In this document: positions 8,983 through 18,849 of the stretch, piece after piece
Layout of the letters: each line of letters begins with the position of its first letter
Position numbering within the stretch: position 1 is the stretch's first letter
NCBI RefSeq assembly: GCF_014647315.1
Contig: NZ_BMOY01000004.1
Location: 40,412 to 104,411 of the forward strand
Length of the DNA stretch: 64,000 nucleotides
Reading direction: 5' to 3'
Source of the DNA: Paenalicyclobacillus cellulosilyticus
Lineage (GTDB): Bacteria > Bacillota > Bacilli > Alicyclobacillales > Alicyclobacillaceae
Notes under the pieces: generated by a model
Seen by the model: the letters and a program-made list of their open reading frames with translations, nothing else
What the model was told of the DNA's origin: nothing
Database searches by the model: none
Translations under genes and position numbers: made by a program

Positions 8983-9915
8983 TCAGGCCGTCGTCTCGGC
9001 TGTGGGCGATGCCTGGTGCAACCAATGCGCCAGCGAACGTCCCCACACCGCTTCGAGCGCCAAGATGTCCGCGCGGAACCGCTCGAGCAGCTGCGCCCGC
9101 ACGTCTGCCGACAACGGCTCCTTGCGCAGCGTGAGGTTTTTCACTTGCGTGCGCAGCTTCTCGCGCCACCGCCCGGGCACGAACGGCTTCAACAACCGGG
9201 TGAGGGCGTTCGATTGCGTCGCCATCTGATATAAGCCCGCGACCGGGACGCCCGTCATGTTGTAGCGGATGGATGTGTCGACGCGGACGCGCTCGTCGAC
9301 CCCAAGAAAATGAAACACCTGCGCCAGCGTGCGCTCGGGTTGCGCATTGAATTCCTCGTACTCAATCAGCAGGACGTGTTCCCTGCCGAACACCCGGAGC
9401 AGATGCTCGACCTGCCGTGCGTACAACCCCACGGATGTATAGTGCCACAACGGTTGATAGTTGGCAGCACGCCGTGCCGGCTCCGCCGCCAAAGCCTCCA
9501 AGAAGGGCAGTGTCTCTCGTCCGTCGCGGACCAGGTGCATGTACGCACTGTACGCCCGGTCGACCGGGTTGCGCAACACCGCGATCACCTTGGGATGGTC
9601 GACGGTGCGGGCAATCCGTTCCAACGACTTCGGAAAGTACAGATAATACACCGACGACTCTCCTCGCACGCGCGCACCCTGCGCCGCTGCGAACATGCTT
9701 TGGTATTCGTCCAGCGACCGGATCAGGTTCTCGGTGAACGCCTCATCGCCCGGGCCCTCATACCGTGCCGGCATATCCGGGGAAGCAAAGAAGTGGGTCT
9801 CCTTGCGAGGCGCCATGTAGATGTCCGGGTGCTGGTTCAAGTAGCGGTCGAGCGACGTCGTCCCGCACTTGGCCGCGCCGACGATGAAACAGGTGGGCAT
9901 CGCCGCTTGCCGCAT
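8983..9915 (-). CDS. PAPS-dependent sulfotransferase
   Basis: A 310-residue P-loop sulfotransferase of the heparan-sulfate/GlcNAc type. The 5'-phosphosulfate loop is AKCGTTSL (15-22). The 3'-phosphate site is [14 protein letters not shown] (114-127), with the expected Arg and Ser. It should transfer sulfate from PAPS to a hydroxyl group of a glycan, lipid or small molecule. The ATG at 9915 has GAGAGGAG about 11 bases upstream; the ATG at 9900 is an alternative. It is directly upstream of APS kinase on the same strand. No signal peptide or membrane helix is evident, so it probably acts in the cytosol. The acceptor is unknown. Confidence 0.9.
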   Translation of the reverse strand: MRQAAMPTCFIVGAAKCGTTSLDRYLNQHPDIYMAPRKETHFFASPDMPARYEGPGDEAFTENLIRSLDEYQSMFAAAQGARVRGESSVYYLYFPKSLERIARTVDHPKVIAVLRNPVDRAYSAYMHLVRDGRETLPFLEALAAEPARRAANYQPLWHYTSVGLYARQVEHLLRVFGREHVLLIEYEEFNAQPERTLAQVFHFLGVDERVRVDTSIRYNMTGVPVAGLYQMATQSNALTRLLKPFVPGRWREKLRTQVKNLTLRKEPLSADVRAQLLERFRADILALEAVWGRSLAHWLHQASPTAETTA

Positions 9916-10094
9916 GGCCCTGCACGCTCCTCTCGCACCAAATCAGGCCGCGCCGGCGCGGGCGCCGTGCGGCCTGCCTTGGTGCGGGCTTGTCTCCATC
10001 CATGTTAAATCACCACTATGGAACCTGTATGACGATGGTATGAAGAAGTTATGGGAACGGCGTGCAGGGGGGAAGCAACGGCGCGCACCCGGTG

Positions 10095-11912
10095 TCAGGC
10101 CATGAACCGGTATTGGGTCAGGACGAGATGATGATAATAGCCTTTGTTCCGCATCAGGACACCGTGCGTTCCGCGCTCCACAATCCGTCCGTCCTGGAAA
10201 ACGAGGATCTGGTCGGCCTCGCGGATGGTCGAAAGGCGGTGCGCGACCACGAACGACGTCCGCCCGCGGAGCAGCGCCCGCAGCCCCAGTTGAATCAGGT
10301 GCTCCGTGTGCGTGTCGATGCTCGCCGTGGCCTCGTCGAGGATGAGGATCTTCGGATTGGCGAGGATGGCCCGGGCGAAGGAAAGCAGCTGGCGCTGACC
10401 CATGGACAGGCGGCTGCCCCGCTCGCGCACCTCCGTGAAATACCCGTGTTCAAGCTGGCGGATGAACTCGTCCGCGTGCACCGCCTTCGCCGCGGCGATG
10501 ACTTCTTCATCCGTCGCGTCCGGCCGGCCGTAGCGGATGTTGTCCATGATGGTCCCGGAGAAGATGAACGTGTCCTGCAGCACAATCCCAATCTGCGACC
10601 GGAGCGTGGCGAGGTCCACATCCCGGATGTCTTTGCCGTCAATCAGAATGCGGCCGCTGGTGACATCGTAAAACCGCGCCAACAGGTTGATGACAGTGCT
10701 CTTGCCCGCCCCGGTGTGGCCGACGAGTGCCACCGTCTCGCCGGGTTGCACCCGGAACGACACACCGTGCAACGCCCGCTTGCCCGGCGCGTAGTCGAAC
10801 ACCACCTGGTCGAACACCACCTCGCCCCGGATGGGCGGCAACGCCGGAGCTTGCGGGCGGCTGGTGATGGTCGGACGCGTGTCGAGGTATTCAAAGATCC
10901 GCTCGGACGACGCCATCGCCACCAGCAGTTGGTTGTACAACTGCCCCAGCTGCGAGATGGGCGTCCAAAAATTGCCCAGGTAATTCGCAAACGCGACCAA
11001 AAGCCCGACCGTGACCTCACCGGCGGTCAACAGGTGCACCCCGTACCAGAACAACAAGACCGTACCTACCGATCCAGTGATGTCCACGATGGGCCAGAAC
11101 ACCGCGCTCAGCCCTGTGGCACGGCGGAACTTCTCCACATACTCTGCGTTCATGCGCTCGAAGAAGCGCTGGTTCTCCTCCTGGCGCACGTACGCTTCCG
11201 TCACGCGCATGCCTTGGATGGCCTCGTTCAGGTGGGCGTTGATGCGCGACATACGCACCCGGACCACCTGCCACGAACGCCGAATCAACACCCGAAGCCG
11301 CGTCGAGAGCAAAAACATGAACGGCACGACCACCATCGTCACGAGCGCCAACCGCACGTTCAGCGAGAGCATGATGACGACGATGCCAAAGAGCGTGATC
11401 AAATTCGTCAAACTGTTGATGATGCCGTTGGTGAACAAATCCTGCAGTGCGTTCACGTCGTTCATGATCCGCACCAGGACCGACCCAGCCGGCCGCTTGT
11501 CGAAAAAGTCGAAGGACAGTGACTGCACGTGGGAGAACAGGTCTTGCCGCAAACGCAGGATCACGTTTTGCCCCAGCTTGTTCGTCAGGTAGATGCGCAC
11601 GCGTGCGGCGGCGAAGTTGCAGACGTACAGCGCCAACAGCGCCAGGGTGAGCGCCGCGAGCAACCCGGTCCGCTTGCCCGCGATGGCCACGTCGATGGTT
11701 CGCCCGATGAGGTACGGGGTGACGAGCGCCACTGCGATGCCGCCCGCCGTCGCGGCGAACGCCCCCCAAATCAACTTTGGGAACGGGGCCATGTACCTGA
11801 GCAACCGCTTGAACTGGGCGTACTGAAACGGCTTATCCAGCGTGTCGTCGTCCCGGTAGATGAACGGCGCACGCAGTTCGTCGTCCAAACGCCGGTCTTC
11901 CGCCATCACCAC
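10095..11912 (-). CDS. ABC exporter half-transporter, consensus Walker B, degenerate signature
   Basis: A 605-residue type IV (MsbA/BmrD-like) ABC half-transporter: six-helix transmembrane domain (about 45-340) then a nucleotide-binding domain. Walker A is GHTGAGKST (398-406). The signature is the non-canonical LSMGQ (502-506). Walker B ends ILILDE with catalytic Glu527, followed by the H-loop in VVAHRLS. The start overlaps the stop of the partner gene by 7 bases. Non-canonical signature plus normal Glu, opposite a partner with the reverse pattern, marks a heterodimeric exporter such as BmrCD or TM287/288. Likely substrates are drugs or lipids. Confidence 0.95.
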   Translation of the reverse strand: MVMAEDRRLDDELRAPFIYRDDDTLDKPFQYAQFKRLLRYMAPFPKLIWGAFAATAGGIAVALVTPYLIGRTIDVAIAGKRTGLLAALTLALLALYVCNFAAARVRIYLTNKLGQNVILRLRQDLFSHVQSLSFDFFDKRPAGSVLVRIMNDVNALQDLFTNGIINSLTNLITLFGIVVIMLSLNVRLALVTMVVVPFMFLLSTRLRVLIRRSWQVVRVRMSRINAHLNEAIQGMRVTEAYVRQEENQRFFERMNAEYVEKFRRATGLSAVFWPIVDITGSVGTVLLFWYGVHLLTAGEVTVGLLVAFANYLGNFWTPISQLGQLYNQLLVAMASSERIFEYLDTRPTITSRPQAPALPPIRGEVVFDQVVFDYAPGKRALHGVSFRVQPGETVALVGHTGAGKSTVINLLARFYDVTSGRILIDGKDIRDVDLATLRSQIGIVLQDTFIFSGTIMDNIRYGRPDATDEEVIAAAKAVHADEFIRQLEHGYFTEVRERGSRLSMGQRQLLSFARAILANPKILILDEATASIDTHTEHLIQLGLRALLRGRTSFVVAHRLSTIREADQILVFQDGRIVERGTHGVLMRNKGYYHHLVLTQYRFMA

Positions 11913-13684
11913 TGCACCCCTCTTTGCTCGTTGACGGCAGCCCGCAGCCAGTCATCCGAAAATTCGTCGCGATCGCGGAATTGCATCTCGAAGATCTCCC
12001 GGTACAAGCCGTCCTGCCGCACCAATTCGTCGTGCGTGCCCCGCTCGACAATCCGCCCGCCGTCGATGACCAGGATCTGGTCTGCCCGTTTCAGCGTCGA
12101 GATGCGGTGGGCAATCACAAACGTGGTCCGCCCGCGCATCACTTCCTGGAGGGCCTGTTGGATGGTGTACTCGGTTTCCATGTCGACGGCGCTGGTTGCA
12201 TCGTCAAGGATGAGGATGGCCGGGTCTGCCAGGATGGCCCGCGCGAGCGCAATCCGCTGCTTCTGCCCGCCCGAGAGCCCCAGCCCGCGCTCGCCGACGA
12301 TGGTCCGGTACCCATCCGGCAGCTGTTCGATGAACTCGGCCGCGTCGGCGATGCGGGCGGCCCGCGCCACCTCTTCCATGGTCGCGTCCGGCTTCCCGTA
12401 GGCGATGTTGGCGAAGATGGTGGTGGAAAACAAAAACGATTCCTGAAACACCACCGCCACCTGACGGCGCAACGCATCCAGGTCCCAGTCGCGCACGTCA
12501 ATCCCGTCGACGAGGACACTGCCTTCCGTCACGTCGTAAAACCGCGGGATGAGGTTCACGATGCTCGACTTGCCCGCGCCGGTCTTCCCCAACAGCGCGA
12601 TGGTCTGGCCAGGCTCCACCGTGAAGTCGATGTCGCGCAACACCTCCTGGCCGTCCTGCACGAGCCGGACGCCGCGGAATTCGACGCGCCCGCGCATCTT
12701 GCCACGGTAACTTGCGACGGGAGAGGTGATGGGATTCTCCGCCTCGAGGATCTCCAGCAGGCGCTCGCCCGCCGCGACCGACTGCGTCCAGTTGTTCAAC
12801 AGATACCCCAATTGGGACATCGGGAAGGTGATGTACCACAGGATGCTGAAAAAGGCCACGAGATCCCCGAGGTCCATGTCACCCCGGATCACCAGCCAAC
12901 CGCCCACAAAGAGGACGATGCAGACCTCCAGGTTCCCGATGAGTTCCATGTACGGAAAAAAGCGCTTCCACAAATCGGCCGCCGCAAGGTTGGATGCGTA
13001 GTACGCTTCGTTGCGCCCGTCGAACTTGCCAAGTTCATACCCTTCGCGCGCAAACGACTTGACGGTGCGCATCCCCATGATGTTCTCTTGCACCGCGGTG
13101 TTGAGCGCGCCGAGGGTCTTCCGCACCCGCTTGTACGCCGGCCACAGCAGGCTGTCGAAACGCACCGCAATCCAACCCAACACCGGCAACAGGACCAGGA
13201 TGGCCGCCGTGAGCCATGCGTTGAGCGAGCACATCAGCGCCAGCCCGAACGACGTCAGGAGCACGAAATTCACCAAGTTGTTGAACCCAAACGCCAAAAA
13301 CTGCCGGAAGGCGTCGAGGTCCGCGGTCATCCGGGACATCAGGTCGCCTGTGTGCACGCGGTCGTAATATGAAAACGGTTGCCGGTTGAGCTTCTTGTAC
13401 AGCGCATTGCGCAGGTCATACGCCGCATGCATGCCAAAGACCTGGCCCAAGTACTGCTGGCCGAAGTTGAACGCGCCTTTGACCACGGCCGCCGCGAGGA
13501 TGAGCCCGAGATACGGGAGCAAAAGGCGGTATTCCCTGCCGATGATGACGCGGTCGACAATCTGTTTCAATAAATAGGGATAGACCAGGCCGAGTGCGGT
13601 GGTCAGGACCAGCATGACGATGCTCAACACCAAGTACCGCATGTACGGCAGATAAAACCCGCGCAGCCGCCTGAAGACGTCCAT
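11906..13684 (-). CDS. ABC exporter half-transporter, Asp in place of catalytic Glu
   Basis: A 592-residue half-transporter, first gene of the pair (BmrC-like). After the six-helix transmembrane domain come Walker A GKTGAGKSS (366-374), the canonical signature LSGGQ (470-474) and Walker B ILILDD, where Asp495 replaces the catalytic Glu. In heterodimeric exporters this arrangement gives one hydrolysing and one ATP-retaining site. The gene is divergent from an AraC-type regulator, with 216 bases between the starts. A TATAAT-like hexamer at 13769-13774 lies in this gap but has no good -35, so I do not call a promoter. Confidence 0.95.
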   Translation of the reverse strand: MDVFRRLRGFYLPYMRYLVLSIVMLVLTTALGLVYPYLLKQIVDRVIIGREYRLLLPYLGLILAAAVVKGAFNFGQQYLGQVFGMHAAYDLRNALYKKLNRQPFSYYDRVHTGDLMSRMTADLDAFRQFLAFGFNNLVNFVLLTSFGLALMCSLNAWLTAAILVLLPVLGWIAVRFDSLLWPAYKRVRKTLGALNTAVQENIMGMRTVKSFAREGYELGKFDGRNEAYYASNLAAADLWKRFFPYMELIGNLEVCIVLFVGGWLVIRGDMDLGDLVAFFSILWYITFPMSQLGYLLNNWTQSVAAGERLLEILEAENPITSPVASYRGKMRGRVEFRGVRLVQDGQEVLRDIDFTVEPGQTIALLGKTGAGKSSIVNLIPRFYDVTEGSVLVDGIDVRDWDLDALRRQVAVVFQESFLFSTTIFANIAYGKPDATMEEVARAARIADAAEFIEQLPDGYRTIVGERGLGLSGGQKQRIALARAILADPAILILDDATSAVDMETEYTIQQALQEVMRGRTTFVIAHRISTLKRADQILVIDGGRIVERGTHDELVRQDGLYREIFEMQFRDRDEFSDDWLRAAVNEQRGVQW

Positions 13685-13900
13685 CTTCGTCTTGCACCCC
13701 GCATTCCCCAGGGGCGAACCCTGTGTTCATGCTTGTTTCGCCGCGGTACACCCGCCGTGCCATCGCGTTATAATGATGGCAACCCGCCAAACCTTCCGGC
13801 GGCGACCGCGTCACGCTGAACATGTTAGCGTGGCAGCGGCGAGTTCTCACCCCATAAACTTGCTCTTTCTTGGGAAGATCTTGCGAGGATGTGCCTGTCC

Positions 13901-14782
13901 ATGGCCGATGCCTGCCGATGTTATTACCGGACATATCACCATACACCGAGCGATCTCGCGCGGCGCATGTGGTTTTACGTGCACGCCGTGGGATGGTTTC
14001 GCTGCAGTCCGGCGTACGATGTCTACCGGAAATCGTTTTTCGGCTACCTCCTGATGTACGTCCGCAGCGGCCGGGGTGTTGTGGTCCAGGACAGCAAATC
14101 GTTCCCTGTCGATCCAGGCTGCATCGTGTTTTTGGACCTCACGCGGGAACACCGCTACTACGCCGCGGCCAATGACCCCTGGGAAATCCTGTGGGTGCAT
14201 TTCGGAGGACAGCAGTGCGGAGAATACCTGCGGTTGTTGGAAGCCGACCTGTGCCCGGTCTTACCCGGCACGCCGCACAGCGAAGTTTTGTTCATGCGCC
14301 TGTTCGATTTGTTCCGATGCCGGCCGGCAGGCGCCGAGGCGCGGGCGGGATCGCTCATCACCCGCATCCTCACCGATTTGGTCGGACAGCGCCTGGAAGC
14401 AGGGGCACTGCCGGACGTGCCGTACGAGGCAGGGTACCCGGAAAGCATCCGCGCTTCCATCGCCTACATGGAACGCAACTTCGCGCGGCCCCTGAAGCTC
14501 GAGGAATTGGCCCAACAGGCGTCGCTGAGCCCCTTTCACTTCGCGCGCCTGTTCAAGCGCGTCACCGGGATGTCGGTGATGGAGTACCTTTTGCACTACC
14601 GGATCCAGCAAGCGAAGCACCTTTTGCGCGAGACCCGTTTGTCGGTGCGGGAAATCGCGGATATGGTCGGGTTTTCCGATCAAAGCTATTTCAGCAAGCT
14701 GTTCAAGCGCTACGAACACATGACGCCGACCGCGTACCGAATGACCGTCCACGCCCCGCATCCGTCGCCGGGACGCCGGTGA
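13901..14782 (+). CDS. AraC-family transcriptional regulator
   Basis: A 293-residue AraC-type activator. An N-terminal cupin-like effector domain (about 1-150) precedes two helix-turn-helix motifs in the last 100 residues (LKLEELAQQASLSPFHFARL, and VREIADMVGFSDQSYFSKLF with the family C-terminal signature). The ATG at 13901 has GAGG 12 bases upstream; ATG at 13889 is an alternative but abuts the ribosome site. It is divergent from the ABC exporter and 16 bases from the convergent hom gene. Proteins of this build often control sugar genes, but the target here may simply be the divergent exporter. Confidence 0.92.
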   Translation: MADACRCYYRTYHHTPSDLARRMWFYVHAVGWFRCSPAYDVYRKSFFGYLLMYVRSGRGVVVQDSKSFPVDPGCIVFLDLTREHRYYAAANDPWEILWVHFGGQQCGEYLRLLEADLCPVLPGTPHSEVLFMRLFDLFRCRPAGAEARAGSLITRILTDLVGQRLEAGALPDVPYEAGYPESIRASIAYMERNFARPLKLEELAQQASLSPFHFARLFKRVTGMSVMEYLLHYRIQQAKHLLRETRLSVREIADMVGFSDQSYFSKLFKRYEHMTPTAYRMTVHAPHPSPGRR

Positions 14783-14798
14783 GCACGGAGGTCGCCGC

Positions 14799-16100
14799 TC
14801 AGGTGACGCCGCCGTCCGCCGCCGGCTCCACCGGCATCACACAATGGACCTCGTGCACCGCCGCCAGGCTGCGCAGCGCCGCCGCCACCCGCTCCACCTG
14901 GCCGTACGGAACCTCGTGCGTGAGGATGACAATCTCGGCGCGCCCCTCGTACGCCCGCTTCTGCAGCACGCTCTCCATGCTCACCTCGGCATCTCCGAAC
15001 GCCGCCGCGATGCGCGCCAGCACCCCGGGCCGGTCGTCGACCGACAGGCGCATGTAGTAACGCACCGGGTCGAACCCGTCGGGCAACACGCGCTTATCCG
15101 GACGGCAGAGCAGCGCCGCTTGGCCGGTGACGCCCAGCTTCAGATTGCGCAACACCTCAATCACATCGCCCACGACCGCGCTCGCCGTCGGCATCGAACC
15201 GGCGCCGCGTCCGAAGAACATCAGGTCGCCGGCGGCATCCCCGCGCATCAACAGGGCGTTGTACGAGCCGTTCACGTGCGCAAGCGGATGGTCTTTCGGC
15301 ACCAAGGCAGGTCCGACGCGCAACGACAACAGCCCGTCCCGGTCGGCGCCGACCGCCAGCAGCTTGATGACCATGCCGAGCTCATCGGCGTACGCCACGT
15401 CGGCCGCGGTGATGTGGCGGATCCCCGTGACCCGGATGTCTTCCAGCCGCACCTTCGCGTGAAACGCGATGGACGCGAGGATGGCCAGTTTGCGGGCGGC
15501 GTCAAGCCCGTCCACGTCGCTCGACGGATCCGCTTCGGCATATCCCAGCGCTTGCGCCTCCGCGAGCGCTTCGGCAAAGCCGGCGCCGGTGGCGGTCATC
15601 TTGGACAAAATGTAGTTCGTGGTGCCGTTGATGATCCCTTTGATGTCGGTGATCTCGTTGGCGGTCAGGCACTCCTTGAGCGGGCGGATGAGCGGAATGG
15701 CACCGCCGACCGCCGCCTCGTACCACACATCGACCCCGTGGCGCTCGGCCGCCTCCAGAATTTCCGGCCCGTGCGCCGCGATGAGGTCTTTGTTCGCGGT
15801 CACCACGTGCTTGCCCGCGGCCAGAGCGCGCAAGATCAGGGTGCGCGCCGGTTCAATCCCGCCGATGGTTTCAATCACCACCCGGATGTCCGCATCGCCG
15901 AGGATGTCCTCCGGATCGGCGGTCAACCGCTCATCCGCCAGGGCAACTTGGCGCGGCTTCTGCAGATTGCGCACCAACACCTTGGTGATCTTGGGCCGAA
16001 GCCCCGTCAGTTCAAAAATCTTCTCCCGGCGCCGCCGCGTCAGCTCGATGACGCCGGAGCCGACCGTCCCGCACCCGAGCAAGCCCAAACACACGTCCAT
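14799..16100 (-). CDS. hom: Homoserine dehydrogenase
   Basis: Reduces aspartate semialdehyde to homoserine, the branch point to threonine and methionine. The 433-residue protein has the N-terminal NAD(P)-binding GLLGCGTVGSG, the catalytic segment with GGAIPLIRPLKE and GIINGTTNYIL, ALGYAEADPSSDVDG, and a C-terminal ACT domain starting YYMRLSVDDRPGVLARIA, which normally mediates threonine feedback. ATG at 16100 is chosen to put the Rossmann strand at the N terminus; the ribosome site is weak (GTGGTGA). It follows proA by 88 bases on the same strand and may be in the proBA transcript. No threonine synthase or homoserine kinase is beside it. Confidence 0.96.
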   Translation of the reverse strand: MDVCLGLLGCGTVGSGVIELTRRRREKIFELTGLRPKITKVLVRNLQKPRQVALADERLTADPEDILGDADIRVVIETIGGIEPARTLILRALAAGKHVVTANKDLIAAHGPEILEAAERHGVDVWYEAAVGGAIPLIRPLKECLTANEITDIKGIINGTTNYILSKMTATGAGFAEALAEAQALGYAEADPSSDVDGLDAARKLAILASIAFHAKVRLEDIRVTGIRHITAADVAYADELGMVIKLLAVGADRDGLLSLRVGPALVPKDHPLAHVNGSYNALLMRGDAAGDLMFFGRGAGSMPTASAVVGDVIEVLRNLKLGVTGQAALLCRPDKRVLPDGFDPVRYYMRLSVDDRPGVLARIAAAFGDAEVSMESVLQKRAYEGRAEIVILTHEVPYGQVERVAAALRSLAAVHEVHCVMPVEPAADGGVT

Positions 16101-16188
16101 CGCTGTCACCACTTTCTGCCATAATCCCTGTACTGCCCGACCGCCCACCGCCGTCCCGCCGGTTGTCACGTCCGGTGACACCCGCGCG

Positions 16189-17484
16189 TTAGCCGCGCAC
16201 CTGGCCGGTACCGCGGACCACGTACTTGTAGGTCGTCAGCTCCGCCAGGCCCATCGGCCCGCGGGCATGGAGCTTCTGCGTCGAGATGCCGATCTCGGCG
16301 CCAAACCCGAACTCAAATCCGTCGGTGAAACGGGTCGACGCGTTGTGGTACACCGCCGCGGCGTCGATCCGCTTGAGAAACGTCTCGGCCGCCTGCGCGT
16401 TCTGCGTCACGATGGCTTCCGAGTGCCGCGTGCCGTACCGGTCGATGTGGCCGATGGCGTCCTCCAGCCCGTCGACCAGCTTGAGCGCCAGGATGGGCGC
16501 GAGAAATTCGGTGGCAAAGTCCTCTTCGGTCGCCGCCCGCAACCGCTCGTGCACGACCCCCGCTGCCCGCAGCACGGCGAGGCTTTCCGGGCATGCCCGC
16601 ACCTCGGCGCCGTGATGAAGCAACGCGCCGACCAAGCGCGGCAGCCAACCCGACAGCGCCCGGTCGACCAGCACCGTCTCGATGGCATTGCACACCGAAG
16701 GGCGCTGCAGTTTGGCGTTGAGCACAATCCGCTCCGCCATCGCCAAATCCGCGTCCGCGTGGACGTAGACGTGGCAGTTGCCGACCCCCGTCTCGATGAC
16801 CGGGACGCGGGCGTTCTCCACCACCCGCTGGATGAGGCCCGCACCACCGCGCGGGATGGCGAGATCGACCAGGCCGCGGGCCTGAATCAGGATATCCACC
16901 GACCCCCGATCCACGTGCTCGATGAGTTGAACCGCATCCGCCGGCAGACCGGTGCGTTGCAGGCCATCCCGCATCGCCGCGGCCAGCGCGCGGTTGGTGC
17001 AAAGGGCCTCACGACCGCCCCGCAGCACCGCCGCATTGCCCGTCTTCACCGCCAGCACCGCCGCGTCCACCGTCACGTTGGGCCGCGCCTCGTACACCAT
17101 GGCGATGACGCCGAACGGCACCCGCACCTTCTCAATCCGCAACCCGTTGGGCCGCGTGTACGCCGCTTCGACCGTCCCGACCGGATCCGGCAGGGACGCC
17201 ACCTGGTTCACGCCGGCGAGCGTGTCCTCGAGGCGCCGCTCGGTCAGGCGCAAACGGTCGATTCTCGCCGGTGTGTCCCCGGCCGCTTCCGCCGCCGCCA
17301 CGTCCTGCGCGTTGGCCGCCAACACCTCGTCCCGCCGCGCCCAGATGGCGTCCGCCATCGCAACGAGCGCCCGGTTTTTCTCTTCCGTCCCGGCGGCCGC
17401 CAACGCCCGCGCCGCCCGCTGCGCAACCCGCAACTGGGCATAGATCGCTTCTTTCAGGCCTGCCTCTGCTCCTGCCACCCGCAT
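16189..17484 (-). CDS. proA: Gamma-glutamyl phosphate reductase
   Basis: Second step of proline synthesis: NADPH-dependent reduction of glutamyl 5-phosphate to glutamate semialdehyde. It is 431 residues, normal for the family, with the aldehyde dehydrogenase fold; the catalytic Cys lies in KLQRPSVCNAIETVLVD and the cofactor region in GVIAMVYEARPNVTVDAA. GTG at 17478 is an alternative start with better ribosome-site spacing. It follows proB by 66 bases, the standard proBA order. Confidence 0.97.
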   Translation of the reverse strand: MRVAGAEAGLKEAIYAQLRVAQRAARALAAAGTEEKNRALVAMADAIWARRDEVLAANAQDVAAAEAAGDTPARIDRLRLTERRLEDTLAGVNQVASLPDPVGTVEAAYTRPNGLRIEKVRVPFGVIAMVYEARPNVTVDAAVLAVKTGNAAVLRGGREALCTNRALAAAMRDGLQRTGLPADAVQLIEHVDRGSVDILIQARGLVDLAIPRGGAGLIQRVVENARVPVIETGVGNCHVYVHADADLAMAERIVLNAKLQRPSVCNAIETVLVDRALSGWLPRLVGALLHHGAEVRACPESLAVLRAAGVVHERLRAATEEDFATEFLAPILALKLVDGLEDAIGHIDRYGTRHSEAIVTQNAQAAETFLKRIDAAAVYHNASTRFTDGFEFGFGAEIGISTQKLHARGPMGLAELTTYKYVVRGTGQVRG

Positions 17485-17550
17485 CGCTCCCTTGCCAGAT
17501 TGTCATGCTGCCATCCGCCCGCCGCCGGCCCGCCGAACGGGTCCTTCCCA

Positions 17551-18669
17551 TCAGGAGGGTTCCGCCGACCGCGACACGAGGATGACCAGGTCATTCCGGT
17601 GGACGACCTCCTGGAGGTGGGTCAGCACCTCGCCCCGGGCGCGCCGCTCCAGCAGCATGCGCAGGTCGCGATCGGAAAAATTGACGACGCCTTTGCCGAA
17701 CACGCGGCCGTCCGGACCGGCGATTTCGACCACTGCCCCCTCCTGAAACGTGCCGATGACGCCGGTGACCCCCGGCAAGAGCAGACTGACCGACCGGTTG
17801 CACAACGCCTCCACCGCGCCGGCGTCCACCAGGATCCGCCCGCTCGCGCGCGACCCGTACGCCACCCACGACTTCTTGCCGCGCACCGGGTGCGGCCGGG
17901 CGTGAAACCAGGTGCCGACCGGCTCCCCGGCGGCGATCCGCAACAGCACATCCTCCGCCTCGCTCGAGGCGACGACGGTGTCGATGCCGGATTCCATCGC
18001 GATGCGCGCCGCCGCCAGCTTGGTGCGCATGCCGCCCGTCCCGACCTTGCTGCCGCGGCCGCCCGCCGCCCGCTCCATCTCCGGTGTCAGCTCCCACACG
18101 TCGGTGATGCGCCGGGCGGATGGGTCCCGGCGCGGATCGGCCGTGTACAGCCCGTCGATGTCGGTCAAGAGCACCAAGAGCTGCGCCTCGGCCACCAACG
18201 CGACCAGGCTCGCCAGCGTGTCGTTGTCGCCGAAGCGAATCTCTTCCACGGCGACGGTGTCGTTCTCGTTGACCACCGGGATGACCCCGTGCTGCAGCAG
18301 TGTCTCCATCGTATTGCGGATGTGGAGGAACCGCTTGCGGTCCGCGATGTCCGCGCGCGTTAAGAGGAGCTGGGCGATGAGGAGGCCGTGCTCCGCGAAC
18401 CGGCGCTCGTACTCTGCCATCAGCAGCCCTTGCCCCACGGCGGCGGCCGCTTGCTTCTCCGGCAGGGTGATGGACGCCCGCTGCCATCCCAGACGCTCCG
18501 TCCCCGCCGCGACAGCGCCGGAGGAAACCAGGACCACTTGCCACCCGTGCTCAAAGCGCAAGCGGACCATCTGCTCAGTCAGGCGCGACACCTTCCGGGC
18601 GCACAAGCCGCCATCCGGGCTGGTCAGACTGCTCGAACCCACCTTGATGACCGCGCGCCGAACCTTCAC
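17551..18669 (-). CDS. proB: Glutamate 5-kinase
   Basis: First step of proline synthesis: ATP-dependent phosphorylation of glutamate, normally feedback-inhibited by proline. The 372-residue protein begins VKVRRAVIKVGSSSLT, with the amino-acid kinase core (VLVSSGAVAAG, VNENDTVAVEEIRFGDND, LLTDIDGLYT, VGTGGMRTKLAAARIA) and a C-terminal PUA domain (from about 275). GTG at 18669 has GGAGGGGTGA 5 bases upstream. It is the first gene of proBA. No T-box or other leader structure was recognised upstream. Confidence 0.97.
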   Translation of the reverse strand: MKVRRAVIKVGSSSLTSPDGGLCARKVSRLTEQMVRLRFEHGWQVVLVSSGAVAAGTERLGWQRASITLPEKQAAAAVGQGLLMAEYERRFAEHGLLIAQLLLTRADIADRKRFLHIRNTMETLLQHGVIPVVNENDTVAVEEIRFGDNDTLASLVALVAEAQLLVLLTDIDGLYTADPRRDPSARRITDVWELTPEMERAAGGRGSKVGTGGMRTKLAAARIAMESGIDTVVASSEAEDVLLRIAAGEPVGTWFHARPHPVRGKKSWVAYGSRASGRILVDAGAVEALCNRSVSLLLPGVTGVIGTFQEGAVVEIAGPDGRVFGKGVVNFSDRDLRMLLERRARGEVLTHLQEVVHRNDLVILVSRSAEPS

Positions 18670-18849
18670 GGTGTCACCCCTCCCCTCCGCGCAGGCGGGC
18701 GGATTGCCCCCTTTTTGCCTCGCTGTACCTCGAACCGGACTTGGCAGCTCCTGTGCGACACATACCAAGATGATACTGCAAAACGAGGCTTGGCGGAATG
18801 TGCCGCCGTCCCTGCCTTGGCCGCGGCGAACACGGCCGCGTGCGCCTCC

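Noticed and set aside
13769..13774. TATAAT as promoter for the AraC gene
   Set aside because: No acceptable -35 at 16-18 bases; too weak alone.
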